The position numbers and the translations under genes are program-made. The notes under the pieces are model-generated. The model saw nothing but the letters and a program-made list of their open reading frames with translations, ran no database searches and was not told the DNA's origin. From NCBI RefSeq assembly GCF_014204935.1, contig NZ_JACHMJ010000001.1:3348001-3412000 (forward strand): DNA of 64,000 nt, given 5' to 3'. This document shows, piece after piece, positions 32,104-44,113 of this stretch (its first letter is position 1; every line of letters begins with the position of its first letter). Origin of the DNA: Conyzicola lurida (GTDB taxonomy: Bacteria > Actinomycetota > Actinomycetes > Actinomycetales > Microbacteriaceae).

Positions 32104-32205
32104 TTTCTTCACCTCTGGCTGTTCACCTCCGGGGCGCTGAGTCGCCCGGCACGATCGTGGTCCATCGCGGCATCCGCGGTCCAGAAGGCTAACTACACCG
32201 CTGTA

Positions 32206-32391
32206 ATTATCCCCACTGTGGACAGCATTGTGGATAACTTTCTAAGCCGGTTACGCGCCGCATGTGGATAACTCTCATTGCGGGTTACGACTGAAGCGCC
32301 ATATGACCGTCAATGCCGGTTACCGGGGGTCATTCACAACTTACTAAGAGGGTTACCCACAGCGTGTGGATAACTTTCTTAGAGGGTTACC
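32206..32391. repeat. four 28-bp direct repeats carrying DnaA boxes
   Basis: Units start at 32229, 32263, 32332 and 32365. Consensus TGTGGATAACTTTCTWAG followed by NSGGTTACSS. Three units begin with a perfect DnaA box (TTATCCACA read on the minus strand) at 32229-32237, 32263-32271 and 32365-32373; the third unit has ATTCACAAC instead. A degenerate box TTATCCCCA lies at 32207. The last unit runs into the stop codon of the rhomboid gene. Confidence 0.85.
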
Positions 32392-33218
32392 GCGGCGATC
32401 GTGACGGCGACGAGAGCCACGGCGATACCGGCGACGGCGGCGATCTGTGCGCCCTTCTGCCGGGGTCTGCGAGTGGCCAGGTAGACGGCTGCGACGCCGG
32501 CGCCGACGATCAGGCCGCCGAGGTGCGCCTGCCAGGCGACGTTCGGCACGACGAAGCCGATGACCAGGTTGAGGCCGATCACGATGACCAGCTGCATGTT
32601 GTTCCCGCCGAGACGGCGCTGGATCACGAAAAACGCTCCGAGCAGCCCGAAGATGGCACCCGAGGCTCCCACGACGACCGCGCCGGGGGCGAGCAGCAGC
32701 ACGGCGACCGAGCCGCCGAACGCGGCCAGCAGGTAGAGCGCGAGGAAGCGCCAGCGTCCGACGAGATTCTCGATGATCGGTCCGAAGATGAACAGCGAGT
32801 ACATGTTGAACAGGATGTGCAGAATCGACGTCGGCGAGTGCAGGAAGGCCGACGTGATCATCCGCCACGGCTCCACAGCGGTGAACGGCGGGTAGTACGC
32901 CAACGCCTGGTAGACGACGCCCTGCGTTACCCACTCGAGCAGGTAGAGCAGCACGTTGATACCGATGAGGGTGTACGACACCACCGCCACACCGCTGGTG
33001 GGCCGAAGCGACGAACGGATCCGCGTGACGGCGGCCGGCTTCGTGCGGGGGGCGCTCTGTCGCGCCTCCCTCACACACTCGGGGCAGTGCACCCCGACAG
33101 CAGCCTGCGTCTGGCATTCCGAACAGACTGTGCGCCCGCACCGCTGGCAGAGGATGAAACTCTGCCGGTCAGGATGCCGGTAGCAGAAGTTGTCCGGATT
33201 CCGGGCGGTATCCGTCAC
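32379..33218 (-). CDS. rhomboid-family intramembrane serine protease
   Basis: The GTG at 33218 gives 279 residues. The N-terminal 60 residues hold a B-box-like zinc ribbon (CYRHPD...CQRCGRTVCSECQ...VHCPECV). Six membrane segments follow, with catalytic Ser in VVGASGAIFGLLGA, the partner His in AHLGGLIVG, and HILFNMYSLFIFG containing the rhomboid HxxxN. It cleaves transmembrane substrates within the bilayer. It lies 8 bases after the cyclophilin gene. Confidence 0.93.
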   Translation of the reverse strand: MTDTARNPDNFCYRHPDRQSFILCQRCGRTVCSECQTQAAVGVHCPECVREARQSAPRTKPAAVTRIRSSLRPTSGVAVVSYTLIGINVLLYLLEWVTQGVVYQALAYYPPFTAVEPWRMITSAFLHSPTSILHILFNMYSLFIFGPIIENLVGRWRFLALYLLAAFGGSVAVLLLAPGAVVVGASGAIFGLLGAFFVIQRRLGGNNMQLVIVIGLNLVIGFVVPNVAWQAHLGGLIVGAGVAAVYLATRRPRQKGAQIAAVAGIAVALVAVTIAAVTL

Positions 33219-33226
33219 TGGTCGGA

Positions 33227-33766
33227 CTACGCCTGGTCGACGGTGATGCTCTCAATGACGACGTCACTGAGGGGCTTGTCGCCGGAGTTCGTCGGGACGG
33301 CCTCGATCGCGTCGACGACGCGCTTCGACTCGTCGTCGGCGACGAGGCCGAAGATGGTGTGCTTGCCCTGCAGCCACTGGGTCGGAACCGTCGTGATGAA
33401 GAACTGCGAACCGTTGGTTCCCTTGCCGCCGCGCGTGCCGGCGTTCGCCATGGCGAGGACATAGGGCTCGTTGAAGTTGAGCTCGGGGTGGATCTCGTCG
33501 TCGAACTCGTAGCCGGGGCCGCCGATGCCCTGGCCGAGCGGGTCGCCGCCCTGGAGCATGAACTGCTTGATGATGCGGTGGAAGATGACACCGTCGTAGA
33601 GCTTGTCGGTCGAGACCTTGCCCGTGGCGGGGTGCGTCCACTCCTTGGTACCGGTCGCAAGGCCGACGAAGTTGTCGACGGTCTTGGGGGCGTGGTTACC
33701 GAGGAGGTTCACCTTGATGACGCCGAGGTTGGTCGTGATGGTAGCAACAGCTGTATGCAAAGACAT
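33227..33766 (-). CDS. ppiA: cyclophilin-type peptidyl-prolyl isomerase
   Basis: The 179-residue product contains the cyclophilin core: NHAPKTVDNFVGLA, GVIFHRIIKQFMLQGGDP (catalytic Arg), NAGTRGGKGTNGSQFFI and HTIFGLV. No signal peptide is present, so it acts in the cytoplasm. It catalyses cis-trans prolyl isomerisation in protein folding. The position near gyrA and crgA is the usual actinobacterial one. Confidence 0.95.
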   Translation of the reverse strand: MSLHTAVATITTNLGVIKVNLLGNHAPKTVDNFVGLATGTKEWTHPATGKVSTDKLYDGVIFHRIIKQFMLQGGDPLGQGIGGPGYEFDDEIHPELNFNEPYVLAMANAGTRGGKGTNGSQFFITTVPTQWLQGKHTIFGLVADDESKRVVDAIEAVPTNSGDKPLSDVVIESITVDQA

Positions 33767-33904
33767 GGTGCTAATTCTTACATAGCGCCACTCTCGATTG
33801 TCCGTTAGTGCACAGCCCGCTCCCAGTCCTAGCCGTTTCGCTCGGTAGAGTGGCGTGACAAGATTGAAAGTGTTCGCTGCACAACACCGACGGAGGTTTT
33901 TTCA

Positions 33905-34567
33905 ATGGGACTGTCACGGAAGCGGCAGCGAGAATTCACTCGCCTGAAGAAGCAGGCCGAGGAATTGTTGCAGAGCCAGAAGGATGTACTGGAGCACGCC
34001 AGCGGCGTTGTGAAGGAAGCCGGCCACCAGGCCGCAAACTACGCGCGCGAAGAGGTAAGCCCGCGCGTCAAGGACACGTACGAGGCGAAACTCCAGCCCG
34101 TCGTCAACTCGGGAGTCACCGCCACCCGGTCGGTCGCCACCCACACCAAGGACAAGATCGTCGACGACGTGCTTCCCGCCGTCTCGTCTGCTCTCGCATC
34201 GGCTATCGCCGTTCTCGAGGCCGCCAAGAACCCCCAGGTTCGGGATGCCGTCAAGCACTTCTCGAAGAACGCCGACGAGGTCACCAAGCGCGTCTCGAAG
34301 GGTGCGGACAAGCTCTCGAAGACGGCCGACAAGTTCGGTAAGAACGTGGCGAAGAACGCGACCCAGTTCGGCACGAAGGTCGGCGTGGTCCAGCCCAAGA
34401 AGAGCAGCGGCCCCGGCAAGTACATCCTCATCGGCCTCGCCGTCGTGGCTGTCGCCGGAGTCGGCTACGCCGTGTGGCAGACGCTCCGCGCGGACGACGA
34501 CCTCTGGATCGACGACGAGACCGACACGTCGGGCGACACCGTCGCCGCAGACGCCGTAGGCGCCTAG
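33905..34567 (+). CDS. helical single-span membrane protein, DUF5324-like
   Basis: The ATG at 33905, behind GGAGG, gives 220 residues. The first 160 are long amphipathic helix with heptad-like content (LKKQAEELLQSQKDVLEHAS, KHFSKNADEVTKRVSKGADK). A membrane segment follows (YILIGLAVVAVAGVGYAVW), then an acidic tail of 35 residues (DDDLWIDDETD). The layout resembles the DUF5324 proteins near gyrA in actinobacteria. A coiled-coil envelope or nucleoid-associated role is possible. Confidence 0.75.
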   Translation: MGLSRKRQREFTRLKKQAEELLQSQKDVLEHASGVVKEAGHQAANYAREEVSPRVKDTYEAKLQPVVNSGVTATRSVATHTKDKIVDDVLPAVSSALASAIAVLEAAKNPQVRDAVKHFSKNADEVTKRVSKGADKLSKTADKFGKNVAKNATQFGTKVGVVQPKKSSGPGKYILIGLAVVAVAGVGYAVWQTLRADDDLWIDDETDTSGDTVAADAVGA

Positions 34568-34586
34568 TCACACCCGCTGTACCGAC

Positions 34587-34610
34587 GAGAGCCCGCTTCG
34601 GCGGGCTCTC
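34587..34610 (+). terminator. Rho-independent terminator of the 33905 gene
   Basis: GAGAGCCCGC-TTCG-GCGGGCTCTC, a 10-bp stem with a stable UUCG tetraloop, begins 19 bases after the stop codon and is followed by GTTCGTT. Confidence 0.85.
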
Positions 34611-34702
34611 GTTCGTTAACCCCCAGCGGGTTGAGCCTGCGCCGTGGCCCCGAGAAACGAAAAGACCGACGCTCGAAGACGTCGGCCGAGAAGAAGAACC
34701 TG

Positions 34703-34775
34703 TGGAGCCTAGGAGAATCGAACTCCTGACCTCCTGCTTGCAAAGCAGGCGCTCTACCAATTGAGCTAAGGCCCC
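34703..34775 (-). tRNA. tRNA-Ala (TGC)
   Basis: The minus strand reads GGGGCCT acceptor, a D arm with TTGGTAGAGC, the anticodon arm CCTGC-TTTGCAA-GCAGG (anticodon TGC), and a T arm with TTCGATT. The CCA is not encoded. Confidence 0.95.
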
Positions 34776-34803
34776 TTGCGGGAAGACACGCTGTCAACGT
34801 GCT

Positions 34804-34880
34804 TGGTGGGGATACCGGGATTTGAACCTGGGACCTCTTCATTATCAGTGAAGCGCTCTAACCAACTGAGCTATACCCCC
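34804..34880 (-). tRNA. tRNA-Ile (GAT)
   Basis: The minus strand reads GGGGGTATAGCTCAGTTGG, then the anticodon arm CTTCA-CTGATAA-TGAAG (anticodon GAT) and a T arm with TTCAAAT. CCA follows the discriminator base in the DNA, unlike the neighbouring tRNA-Ala. Confidence 0.95.
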
Positions 34881-34949
34881 GCGGGCAGATACGAGAGTAC
34901 CGCACCTGCGCCAAGATACCCAATCGAGCACCGAAGTGCCCGGGCGGGC

Positions 34950-35357
34950 TTAGTTATTGGTGAAACCGACGAGCAATCCTCCGGTGATGCGCACGCTGAA
35001 GTTGTACAGCACGCTCGTGATCGCGCCGAGCGCGGTACCCACGATGATGTTGAGGATCGCCACGACGACGGCGAACAGGGAGACCTGGGCCAGGTTGAAC
35101 GTGTCGGTGATGCTGAAGTTGTCGTCGCCGAGAATCTCGGAGAGCGTCGCGTCCAGCGTCGAGAAGATGTTGGTCGACTGCAGCACGAGGTAGATCAGAA
35201 TCGTCGCCACGACGAGCACGATGCCGAGCGACACCGCCACGAGGAAGGACAGCTTGACCGTCGACCAGAAGTCGATGTAGACGAGCTTCAGGCGGACCTG
35301 CTTGGTTGCTACGGGGCGCTGCGACTTGCGCTGCAGCTTTTCGGCGACGCTACTCAT
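34950..35357 (-). CDS. DUF3566 membrane protein
   Basis: The ATG at 35357 lies 8 bases inside the gyrA end, giving 135 residues. After a basic N-terminus, [20 protein letters not shown] opens the DUF3566 domain with two membrane spans ([20 protein letters not shown] and [19 protein letters not shown]). The gene sits directly after gyrA in most actinobacteria. Function unknown. Confidence 0.9.
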   Translation of the reverse strand: MSSVAEKLQRKSQRPVATKQVRLKLVYIDFWSTVKLSFLVAVSLGIVLVVATILIYLVLQSTNIFSTLDATLSEILGDDNFSITDTFNLAQVSLFAVVVAILNIIVGTALGAITSVLYNFSVRITGGLLVGFTNN

Positions 35358-37947
35358 CTACTGACTCGTCCTCTCCAGTGACAACGGGTTCCGCGGTGAT
35401 TTCTCCCGCCGGAGCCTCGCCATCCTGATTAACTAGGTTGCGTTCGCTGTTCTTCGCAAGCGCGATAATTCTGTCATCCTCGGCGAAACGGGCGAAAACG
35501 ACGCCCATTGTGTCCCTGCCCTTGGCGGGAACCTCGGCCACGGAGGAGCGTACCACCTTGCCGCTGGCAAGAACCACAAGCACCTCGTCGTCGTCGGAGA
35601 CGATCAGTGCGCCCGCGAGATCGCCCCGGGCGTCCTGCAGCTTCGCCACCTTGATGCCGAGGCCGCCACGGCCCTGCACGCGGTACTCGTCGGTGGAGGT
35701 GCGCTTGGCGAAGCCGCCCTCGGTCACCACGAACACGTAGCCGGCGTCGGTGACGACGCTTGCGGAGAGCAGTTCGTCTCCCTCGCGGAAGTCCATGCCC
35801 TTCACACCGGAGGTGGAGCGGCCCATGGGGCGCAGCGCCGAGTCGGAAGCGGTGAAGCGGATCGACATGCCCTTGTGCGAGACGAGCAGCACGTCCTGGT
35901 GGTCGTCGACGAGCATGGCCGAGACCAGTTCGTCTTCGTCGCGCAGGTTGATCGCGATGATGCCGCCGGAACGGTTGGTGTCGTACTCGCTCAGTGCGGT
36001 CTTCTTGACGAGGCCGCGGCGGGTGGCGAGCACGAGGTACTTCGCGGCCGCGTAGTCGGGGATGTCGAGGATCTGGGCGATCTCTTCACCCGGCTGCAGC
36101 GCGAGCAGGTTGGCGACGTGCTGGCCCTTGGCGTCGCGCCCGGCCTCCTGCAGCTCGTACGCCTTCGCGCGGTAGACGCGGCCCGTGTTGGTGAAGAACA
36201 GCAGCCAGTGGTGCGTCGTCGTGACGAAGAAGTGCTCCACGACGTCATCCGCCCGCAATTGGGCGCCCTTGACGCCCTTGCCGCCGCGGTGCTGGCTGCG
36301 GTAGTTGTCGCTGCGGGTGCGCTTGACGTAGCCGCCGCGGGTCACGGTGACCACCATCTCCTCTTCGGGGATGAGGTCTTCCATGCTCATGTCGCCGTCG
36401 AAGCCGAACATGATCTCGGTGCGGCGATCGTCGCCGAAGCGGGCGACGAGCTCGGTGAGCTCCTCGCTGACGATCTCGCGCTGGCGGGCCGGCGTCGCGA
36501 GGATGTGGTGGTACTCCGCGATCTTGGCTTCCCACTCGGCGGCCTCGTCGACGATCTTCTGTCGTTCGAGGGCGGCCAGGCGGCGAAGCTGCATGTCGAG
36601 GATGGCGCGTGCCTGCAGCTCGTCGATGGTGAGCAGTTCCATCAGTCCATCGCGGGCGGTCTCGGTGTCGGCGCTGCGGCGGATGAGGGCGATGACCTCG
36701 TCCAGGGCGTCGAGCGCCTTGAGGTAGGCGCGCAGGATGTGCATGCGCTCTTCGGCCTTCTTGAGGCGGAAGGTGGTGCGGCGGACGATGACGTCGACCT
36801 GGTGGTCGATCCAGTGCGTGATGAAGCCGTCGATCGGCAGGGTGCGCGGAATGCCGTCGACGATCGCGAGCATGTTCGCGCCGAAGTTGTCCTGCAGTTG
36901 GGTGTGCTTGTAGAGGTTGTTCAGCACGACCTTGGCCACGGCGTCGCGCTTGAGCACGATCACGAGGCGCTGGCCGGTGCGGCCGGAGGTCTCGTCGCGG
37001 ATGTCGGCGATGCCGGCGATCTTGCCTTCCTTGACGAGCTCGGCGATCTTCAGCGCGAGGTTGTCGGGGTTGACCTGGTACGGCAGTTCGGTGACGACGA
37101 GGCAGGTGCGGCCCTGGAGCTCTTCGACGTTGACCACGGCGCGCATCGTGATGGAGCCGCGGCCCGTGCGGTACGCGTCCTGGATGCCCTTGACGCCGAG
37201 GATCTGCGCGCCGGTCGGGAAGTCCGGTCCCTTGATGCGCTGCATCAGCGCCTCGAGCAGCTCCTCGCGGGGCGCCTCGGGGTTCTCGAGAGCCCAGAGG
37301 GCGCCGGAAGCGACCTCGCGCAGGTTGTGCGGCGGGATGTTCGTGGCCATACCGACGGCGATACCGACCGAGCCGTTGACCAGCAGGTTCGGGAAGCGCG
37401 CGGGGAGCACAACGGGCTCCTGCGTCTTTCCGTCGTAGTTGGGGACGAAGTCGACGGTCTCCTCGTCGATGTCGCGCACCATCTCCATGGCGAGCGGGGC
37501 CATCTTGGTCTCGGTGTACCGAGGGGCGGCCGCGCCGTCGTTGCCGGCGGAACCGAAGTTGCCTTGGCCGAGCGCGAGCGGGTAACGGAGGCTCCACGGC
37601 TGCACGAGTCGCACGAGTGCGTCGTAGATCGACGAGTCGCCGTGCGGATGGAACTGGCCCATGACCTCGCCGACGACGCGGGTGCACTTGTTGAAGCCCT
37701 TGTCGGGACGGTAGCCGCCGTCGTACATCGCGTAGATCACGCGGCGGTGCACGGGCTTGAGGCCGTCGCGCACCTCGGGCAGAGCGCGCCCGACGATGAC
37801 GCTCATCGCGTAGTCGAGGTACGAGCGCTGCATCTCGAGCTGCAGGTCGACCTGATCGACCTTGTCGTGACGCGTGTCGACGACCGCGTTCTCGAAGGTG
37901 GGTTCGTCGGCGCCGGTGCCGTCTGTGGGTTCTGTTACGTCAGCCAT
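35350..37947 (-). CDS. gyrA: DNA gyrase subunit A
   Basis: The 865-residue product has the winged-helix and tower N-terminal domain with the DNA-cleaving Tyr in [12 protein letters not shown], the quinolone region [15 protein letters not shown], and a C-terminal beta-pinwheel opened by the GyrA box QHRGGKG. The quinolone position before Ser-Ile-Tyr-Asp is Ser, not Ala as in mycobacteria, so no intrinsic resistance residue is seen. With GyrB it introduces negative supercoils. It is separated from gyrB by a short interspersed repeat. Confidence 0.97.
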   Translation of the reverse strand: MADVTEPTDGTGADEPTFENAVVDTRHDKVDQVDLQLEMQRSYLDYAMSVIVGRALPEVRDGLKPVHRRVIYAMYDGGYRPDKGFNKCTRVVGEVMGQFHPHGDSSIYDALVRLVQPWSLRYPLALGQGNFGSAGNDGAAAPRYTETKMAPLAMEMVRDIDEETVDFVPNYDGKTQEPVVLPARFPNLLVNGSVGIAVGMATNIPPHNLREVASGALWALENPEAPREELLEALMQRIKGPDFPTGAQILGVKGIQDAYRTGRGSITMRAVVNVEELQGRTCLVVTELPYQVNPDNLALKIAELVKEGKIAGIADIRDETSGRTGQRLVIVLKRDAVAKVVLNNLYKHTQLQDNFGANMLAIVDGIPRTLPIDGFITHWIDHQVDVIVRRTTFRLKKAEERMHILRAYLKALDALDEVIALIRRSADTETARDGLMELLTIDELQARAILDMQLRRLAALERQKIVDEAAEWEAKIAEYHHILATPARQREIVSEELTELVARFGDDRRTEIMFGFDGDMSMEDLIPEEEMVVTVTRGGYVKRTRSDNYRSQHRGGKGVKGAQLRADDVVEHFFVTTTHHWLLFFTNTGRVYRAKAYELQEAGRDAKGQHVANLLALQPGEEIAQILDIPDYAAAKYLVLATRRGLVKKTALSEYDTNRSGGIIAINLRDEDELVSAMLVDDHQDVLLVSHKGMSIRFTASDSALRPMGRSTSGVKGMDFREGDELLSASVVTDAGYVFVVTEGGFAKRTSTDEYRVQGRGGLGIKVAKLQDARGDLAGALIVSDDDEVLVVLASGKVVRSSVAEVPAKGRDTMGVVFARFAEDDRIIALAKNSERNLVNQDGEAPAGEITAEPVVTGEDESVDE

Positions 37948-37971
37948 GATTCAAAAATTCCAGTCATTTCG

Positions 37972-38034
37972 CGGATTGAGCCTGTCGAAATCTCACGTCG
38001 CTACACGCTGGCGAGGTCTCGACAAGCTCGACCA
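37972..38034. repeat. interspersed inverted-repeat element, copy 1
   Basis: GGATTGAGCCTGTCGAAATC and, inverted, GGTCTCGACAAGCTCGACC bracket a 20-base centre. The arms are imperfect complements. A related element lies at 61183-61257. Such TGTCGA-centred elements are scattered through Microbacteriaceae genomes. Confidence 0.7.
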
Positions 38035-38047
38035 GCGATGATTTGTT

Positions 38048-40168
<2,121 letters not shown>

Positions 40169-40303
40169 TCACGCCATCCGAGTTTATGGTCCCGGTGTGG
40201 GACGCACTCGACGGCCTCTTAAGTCTACCAAACGAACTCTCGCGACGGGGGCTGGCAGCCCTCCTGCGCCTCTTATTCTGCGAGGGTGACCAGTTTTGCC
40301 TAG

Positions 40304-40807
40304 TTAGCCGTAGGTATCGCGTGGGCCACGGCCTGGAATTGATCTGGGGCCGCGTTTCCACGACGGGGCGTTCGGCCCTTCAAAGCGCACCGACTGGATC
40401 TTCGCATCCGGGTACCGCAGCGCGATGTGCGTCGTGATCTGGGTACGCATCAGCCGCAGCTGCGTCGCCCAGGCCGTCGAATCGCACTGCACGGTCAACA
40501 CGCCGTCCTCGATGCCGGTCGGCGTGGAGTGCTCGGCGGTCTCGGAACCGGCGATGTCGACCCACGCGGCGATGAGCTCCGACTGGGCGAGCGGGGACGT
40601 CCAGCCCATCGTGCTGGTGAGGCCCGCGATCGCCTCGGACAGGCCGAGCGGGTCGCGGCCGGCGCCGAACGGCACGCTCGCGCCATCCACCCGCTTCTCA
40701 CGCTTTTTGGCGTCGTTCGACTTGAACGTGCCGGTTCCGAACAGGCTGCGGAACCTCAGGTAGACCGCGCGGGCCTCGTCGTTCTCGCGATCGGGGGGTT
40801 TCGTCAT
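40304..40807 (-). CDS. DUF721 (DciA-like) protein
   Basis: The ATG at 40807 overlaps the recF stop (ATGA), giving 167 residues. The C-terminal half is a DUF721 domain (AWVDIAGSETAEHSTPTGIE, LTVQCDSTAWATQLRLM). DUF721 includes DciA, a DnaB helicase loader or operator in bacteria that lack DnaC. Its place between recF and gyrB is conserved in actinobacteria. Confidence 0.9.
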   Translation of the reverse strand: MTKPPDRENDEARAVYLRFRSLFGTGTFKSNDAKKREKRVDGASVPFGAGRDPLGLSEAIAGLTSTMGWTSPLAQSELIAAWVDIAGSETAEHSTPTGIEDGVLTVQCDSTAWATQLRLMRTQITTHIALRYPDAKIQSVRFEGPNAPSWKRGPRSIPGRGPRDTYG

Positions 40808-41994
40808 GACTCCTCGCCGTCGGTTGTGGGTTCTGCTTCCACGATACGTCCGGACTTGATCCGGACGATATGGCCGGCGAGGGCGTCGGGCACGTCGTCG
40901 AGCACGGCCGCGGTGATCAAGACCTGTTCGAAACCATGGATGGCGCTGGCCAGACGACCGCGTCGGGATTCGTCGAGCTCGGCGAACACGTCGTCGAGGA
41001 TCAGGACGGGGTCGCCCATCACCGATTCGCGGCGGAGTACCGCGGCGGCGGCGAGTTTCAGCGAGAGCGCGAACGACCACGATTCGCCGTGGCTCGCATA
41101 CCCGCGAGCGGGCAGATCGTTGAGCTCGAGCATGAGGTCGTCGCGGTGGGGTCCCGCGAGGGTGATGCCCCGGTCGACCTCTCCGCGCCGAAGGCGTGCG
41201 AGCGCCGCGCGAAAATTTTTTGCGATTTCTTCACGTTCGAGCGCCCCTGCACGCACCGCCGACTGCTCGATCGTGGCCTCGTCGCTCGTGTCGTTGGCGA
41301 GGATGCTGAGGTAGCTGGCCATCGAGGCGTGGTGGTCGGCGCCGGCGATCGCCGCGTACGCCCGGGTGACCTCGGGAAGCAGGTCCGCGATCAGCGCGCT
41401 GCGGGCCTGGATGATCTCGGAGCCGAACTCGACGAGCCGTTCGTCCCAGATCTCGAGCGTAGATAGTTGGTTTTCGCGCAGACCGGACGCCCGGGCCGAC
41501 TTGAGCAGAGAGTTGCGCTGTTTGAGCACGCGCTCGTAGTCGACCATCACCCCGCCGAGGCGGGGATTGCGTTGCACGAGCAGCTCGTCCATAAACCGGC
41601 GGCGACCCGAGGGTTCGCCGCGCACGAGGGCGAGGTCTTCCGGCGCGAACAGGATGCTCGAGAAGTACCGCGGCAGGTCGCGGGTCTTGATCGCCGAGCG
41701 GTTGATCTGCGCGCGGTTGGCGCCGGTGCGGTTGATCTGCACCTCGGCCAGTACCTGCCGCTCACCGTTTTCGAGCCGGGCACGCACGATCGCGGCATCC
41801 TGACCCGCCCGGATCATCGCGTGGTCGCTCGATACGCGATGCGAGCCGAGCGTGCTCAGGTAGCCGAGCGCTTCGACCAGGTTGGTCTTACCCTGCCCGT
41901 TGCTGCCGACGAAGACGTTCGCGCCCGCCACCATCCCAACATCAACGGTTTCGTAGTTACGAAAGTCGGTGAGGTTGAGATGGGTGACGATCAC
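40804..41994 (-). CDS. recF: RecF, recombination and replication repair ATPase
   Basis: The 396-residue product has the Walker A motif GSNGQGKTNLVEALGYL near residue 30, the signature segment ITLAGPHRDDLML, and Walker B VLILDDVFAELDESRRGRL. RecF is an SMC-like ATPase that binds gapped DNA and loads RecA with RecO and RecR. It is encoded 14 bases after gnd. Confidence 0.96.
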   Translation of the reverse strand: MIVTHLNLTDFRNYETVDVGMVAGANVFVGSNGQGKTNLVEALGYLSTLGSHRVSSDHAMIRAGQDAAIVRARLENGERQVLAEVQINRTGANRAQINRSAIKTRDLPRYFSSILFAPEDLALVRGEPSGRRRFMDELLVQRNPRLGGVMVDYERVLKQRNSLLKSARASGLRENQLSTLEIWDERLVEFGSEIIQARSALIADLLPEVTRAYAAIAGADHHASMASYLSILANDTSDEATIEQSAVRAGALEREEIAKNFRAALARLRRGEVDRGITLAGPHRDDLMLELNDLPARGYASHGESWSFALSLKLAAAAVLRRESVMGDPVLILDDVFAELDESRRGRLASAIHGFEQVLITAAVLDDVPDALAGHIVRIKSGRIVEAEPTTDGEES

Positions 41995-42008
41995 GGGCGG
42001 GGTGGGAC

Positions 42009-42896
42009 TTAGTCCGCCTTGCGGACGGAGTGTCCACCGAACTGGTTGCGGAGTGCGGCGACGGCCTTCATCGAGGGCGAGTCACCCTGGCGTGAGACGA
42101 AGCGCGCGAAGATCGCGGCGCTGATGGTGGGGACGGGGACGGCGTTGTTGAGCGCCTCTTCGACGGTCCAACGACCCTCGCCCGAGTCCTCGACGTAGCC
42201 CTCGATCTCCTTGAATTCCGGATCTTCCTTGAGCGCCTTGACCAGGAGCTCGAGCAGCCAGGAACGCACGACGGTTCCCCGCTGCCACGCCTCGAAGGTG
42301 CCGGTGACGTCCTTGATGATGTCCTTGCGCGAGTCGAGGAGCTCGTAGCCCTCGGCCCATGCCTGCATGAGCGCGTACTCGATGCCGTTGTGCACCATCT
42401 TGGCGTAGTGGCCCGCGCCGATTTCGCCGGTGTGCACGAAGCCCTCGGCGCGCGGTCCCTCCGGACGGAGTGCGTCGAAGATCGGCATGGCGCGCTCCAC
42501 GTCGGCCGCGTTGCCGCCGACCATGAGGCCATAGCCGTTCTCGAGGCCCCAGACGCCGCCGGAAACACCGGCGTCGACGTAGTTGATGCCCTTCTCGGCG
42601 AGCAGTGCCGAGTGCTTGAAGTCCTCGGTGAAGCGCGAGTTGCCGCCCTCGATGACCAGGTCACCTTCGGACAGTACGGCGGAGAGCTCGGTGATGACGC
42701 TCGTGGTGATAGCGCCGGACGGCACCATCACCCAGACCACGCGCGGGGCGGGAAGTGCTGCGGCGAGGTCGGCGAGGCTCGCGACGTCCGACACGGCGGG
42801 GTTGGGGTCGTAGCCCGTGACCTCGATGTCGCCCTTGCGGAGGCGAGCACGCATGTTGTTGCCCATCTTGCCGAGTCCAATGAGCCCAATATGCAT
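42009..42896 (-). CDS. gnd: 6-phosphogluconate dehydrogenase, short NAD-type
   Basis: The 295-residue product begins MHIGLIGLGKMGNNMRARL, a Rossmann start, and contains DAGVSGGVWGLENGYGLMVG and HTGEIGAGHYAKMVHNGIEY (catalytic Lys). The length of about 300 residues marks the short, usually NAD-dependent form, which decarboxylates 6-phosphogluconate to ribulose 5-phosphate. It lies between dnaN and recF, as in other actinobacteria. Ribosome site AAAGGA precedes the ATG. Confidence 0.93.
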   Translation of the reverse strand: MHIGLIGLGKMGNNMRARLRKGDIEVTGYDPNPAVSDVASLADLAAALPAPRVVWVMVPSGAITTSVITELSAVLSEGDLVIEGGNSRFTEDFKHSALLAEKGINYVDAGVSGGVWGLENGYGLMVGGNAADVERAMPIFDALRPEGPRAEGFVHTGEIGAGHYAKMVHNGIEYALMQAWAEGYELLDSRKDIIKDVTGTFEAWQRGTVVRSWLLELLVKALKEDPEFKEIEGYVEDSGEGRWTVEEALNNAVPVPTISAAIFARFVSRQGDSPSMKAVAALRNQFGGHSVRKAD

Positions 42897-42967
42897 AGCG
42901 AATCCTTTGTACGAGTTGTGGTGTGGGTTAAAAAAATTTGGTTCTGAAAATCGCTGTTTCGCGACGA

Positions 42968-44113
42968 TCAGCGCAGCAGCAGGTTCGGCTGCAGCAGGTA
43001 CTTGTAGTTGTCGGCGCCGGCCTGGTCTTTGGACGACTGGCTCGTAATGAGCACGGGTCCCGGCTTGTTCGGGTTGTCGGTCTTGGTGAACGAGATGCGC
43101 ACGAACTCCGAATGCACCGCGCCGAGTCCGTCGAGCAGGAAGGCCGGCTTGAGCGAGACGACGGTGTCGACACCGGTGAGGAACGCGTCGATGGTCTCGG
43201 ATGCCTGGGCCTGCTCGGAGCCGATGGCCTCGAGCGTGAGTCCGTCGACGGAGAACGAGAAACGCAGGGCGGCCTCGCGCTCGAGCACGAGCGAGACGCG
43301 GCGCACGGCTTCGATGAGTTCGGCGGTGTTGATCACGGCGTAGTTGTCGACGACCTCGGGGAAGAGGCGCTTGACCGGAGGGAAGTTGCCCTTGATCAGC
43401 AACGACGTCACGGTCTTCTTATCCGCCTGGAACGCGATGAGCTCGCGCTCGTCGCTCGACGTGATGGCCACGGAGATCGAACCGCTGTGCCCGAACGTTT
43501 TGCCGATCTCGAGCAGGGTGCGCGCGGGTACCAGCGCGGTGATGACGTCGGTGACCGATTCGTCGGCGGTCCACTCGATCTCGCGGACCGCGACGCGGTA
43601 GCGGTCGGTGGCGATGAGCGAGAGCTTGTTGTCGCTGATCTCGAGCTGCACGCCGGTGATGACCGGGGTGACGTCGTCGCGCGAAGCAGCAACTGCGACC
43701 TGCGACACCGCATTGGCGAAGAGTTCGGCCGGCAGGAATCCGGACTGCTCGGACACCTGGGGCAGGGTCGGATATTCCTCGACCGGCATGCTCAAGAGGG
43801 TGAAGTGCGCGGAACCACAGGACACCGTGATGCGGCCCTCTTCGGTGGCGAAGGTGACGGGTGCGTTCGGGAGTCGGCTCGCGATGTCGGCGAGGAGCCG
43901 TCCCGAGACGAGCACGCGACCGGGATCGGTGACCTCGGCGGCGATTTCGGTCTGCGACGAGACCTCGTAGTCGAACGACGACAGCGTCAGCCCGGATTCG
44001 GCGGCTTCGATCAGGATTCCACTCAGAATCGGCAGGGTGGTGCGCTGAGGAAGCAACTTCACGGCGAACGAGACTGCCTCACTGAAGACGTCGCGATTTA
44101 CCTGGAACTTCAC
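42968..44113 (-). CDS. dnaN: DNA polymerase III sliding clamp
   Basis: The GTG at 44113 gives 381 residues beginning VKFQVNRDVFSEAVSFAVKL. The three clamp domains are visible as repeating beta-alpha units (SFDYEVSSQTEIAAEV, VSGRLLADIASRLPNAPV). The ring tethers polymerase III to DNA. The gene lies downstream of dnaA across the candidate origin. Confidence 0.97.
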   Translation of the reverse strand: MKFQVNRDVFSEAVSFAVKLLPQRTTLPILSGILIEAAESGLTLSSFDYEVSSQTEIAAEVTDPGRVLVSGRLLADIASRLPNAPVTFATEEGRITVSCGSAHFTLLSMPVEEYPTLPQVSEQSGFLPAELFANAVSQVAVAASRDDVTPVITGVQLEISDNKLSLIATDRYRVAVREIEWTADESVTDVITALVPARTLLEIGKTFGHSGSISVAITSSDERELIAFQADKKTVTSLLIKGNFPPVKRLFPEVVDNYAVINTAELIEAVRRVSLVLEREAALRFSFSVDGLTLEAIGSEQAQASETIDAFLTGVDTVVSLKPAFLLDGLGAVHSEFVRISFTKTDNPNKPGPVLITSQSSKDQAGADNYKYLLQPNLLLR

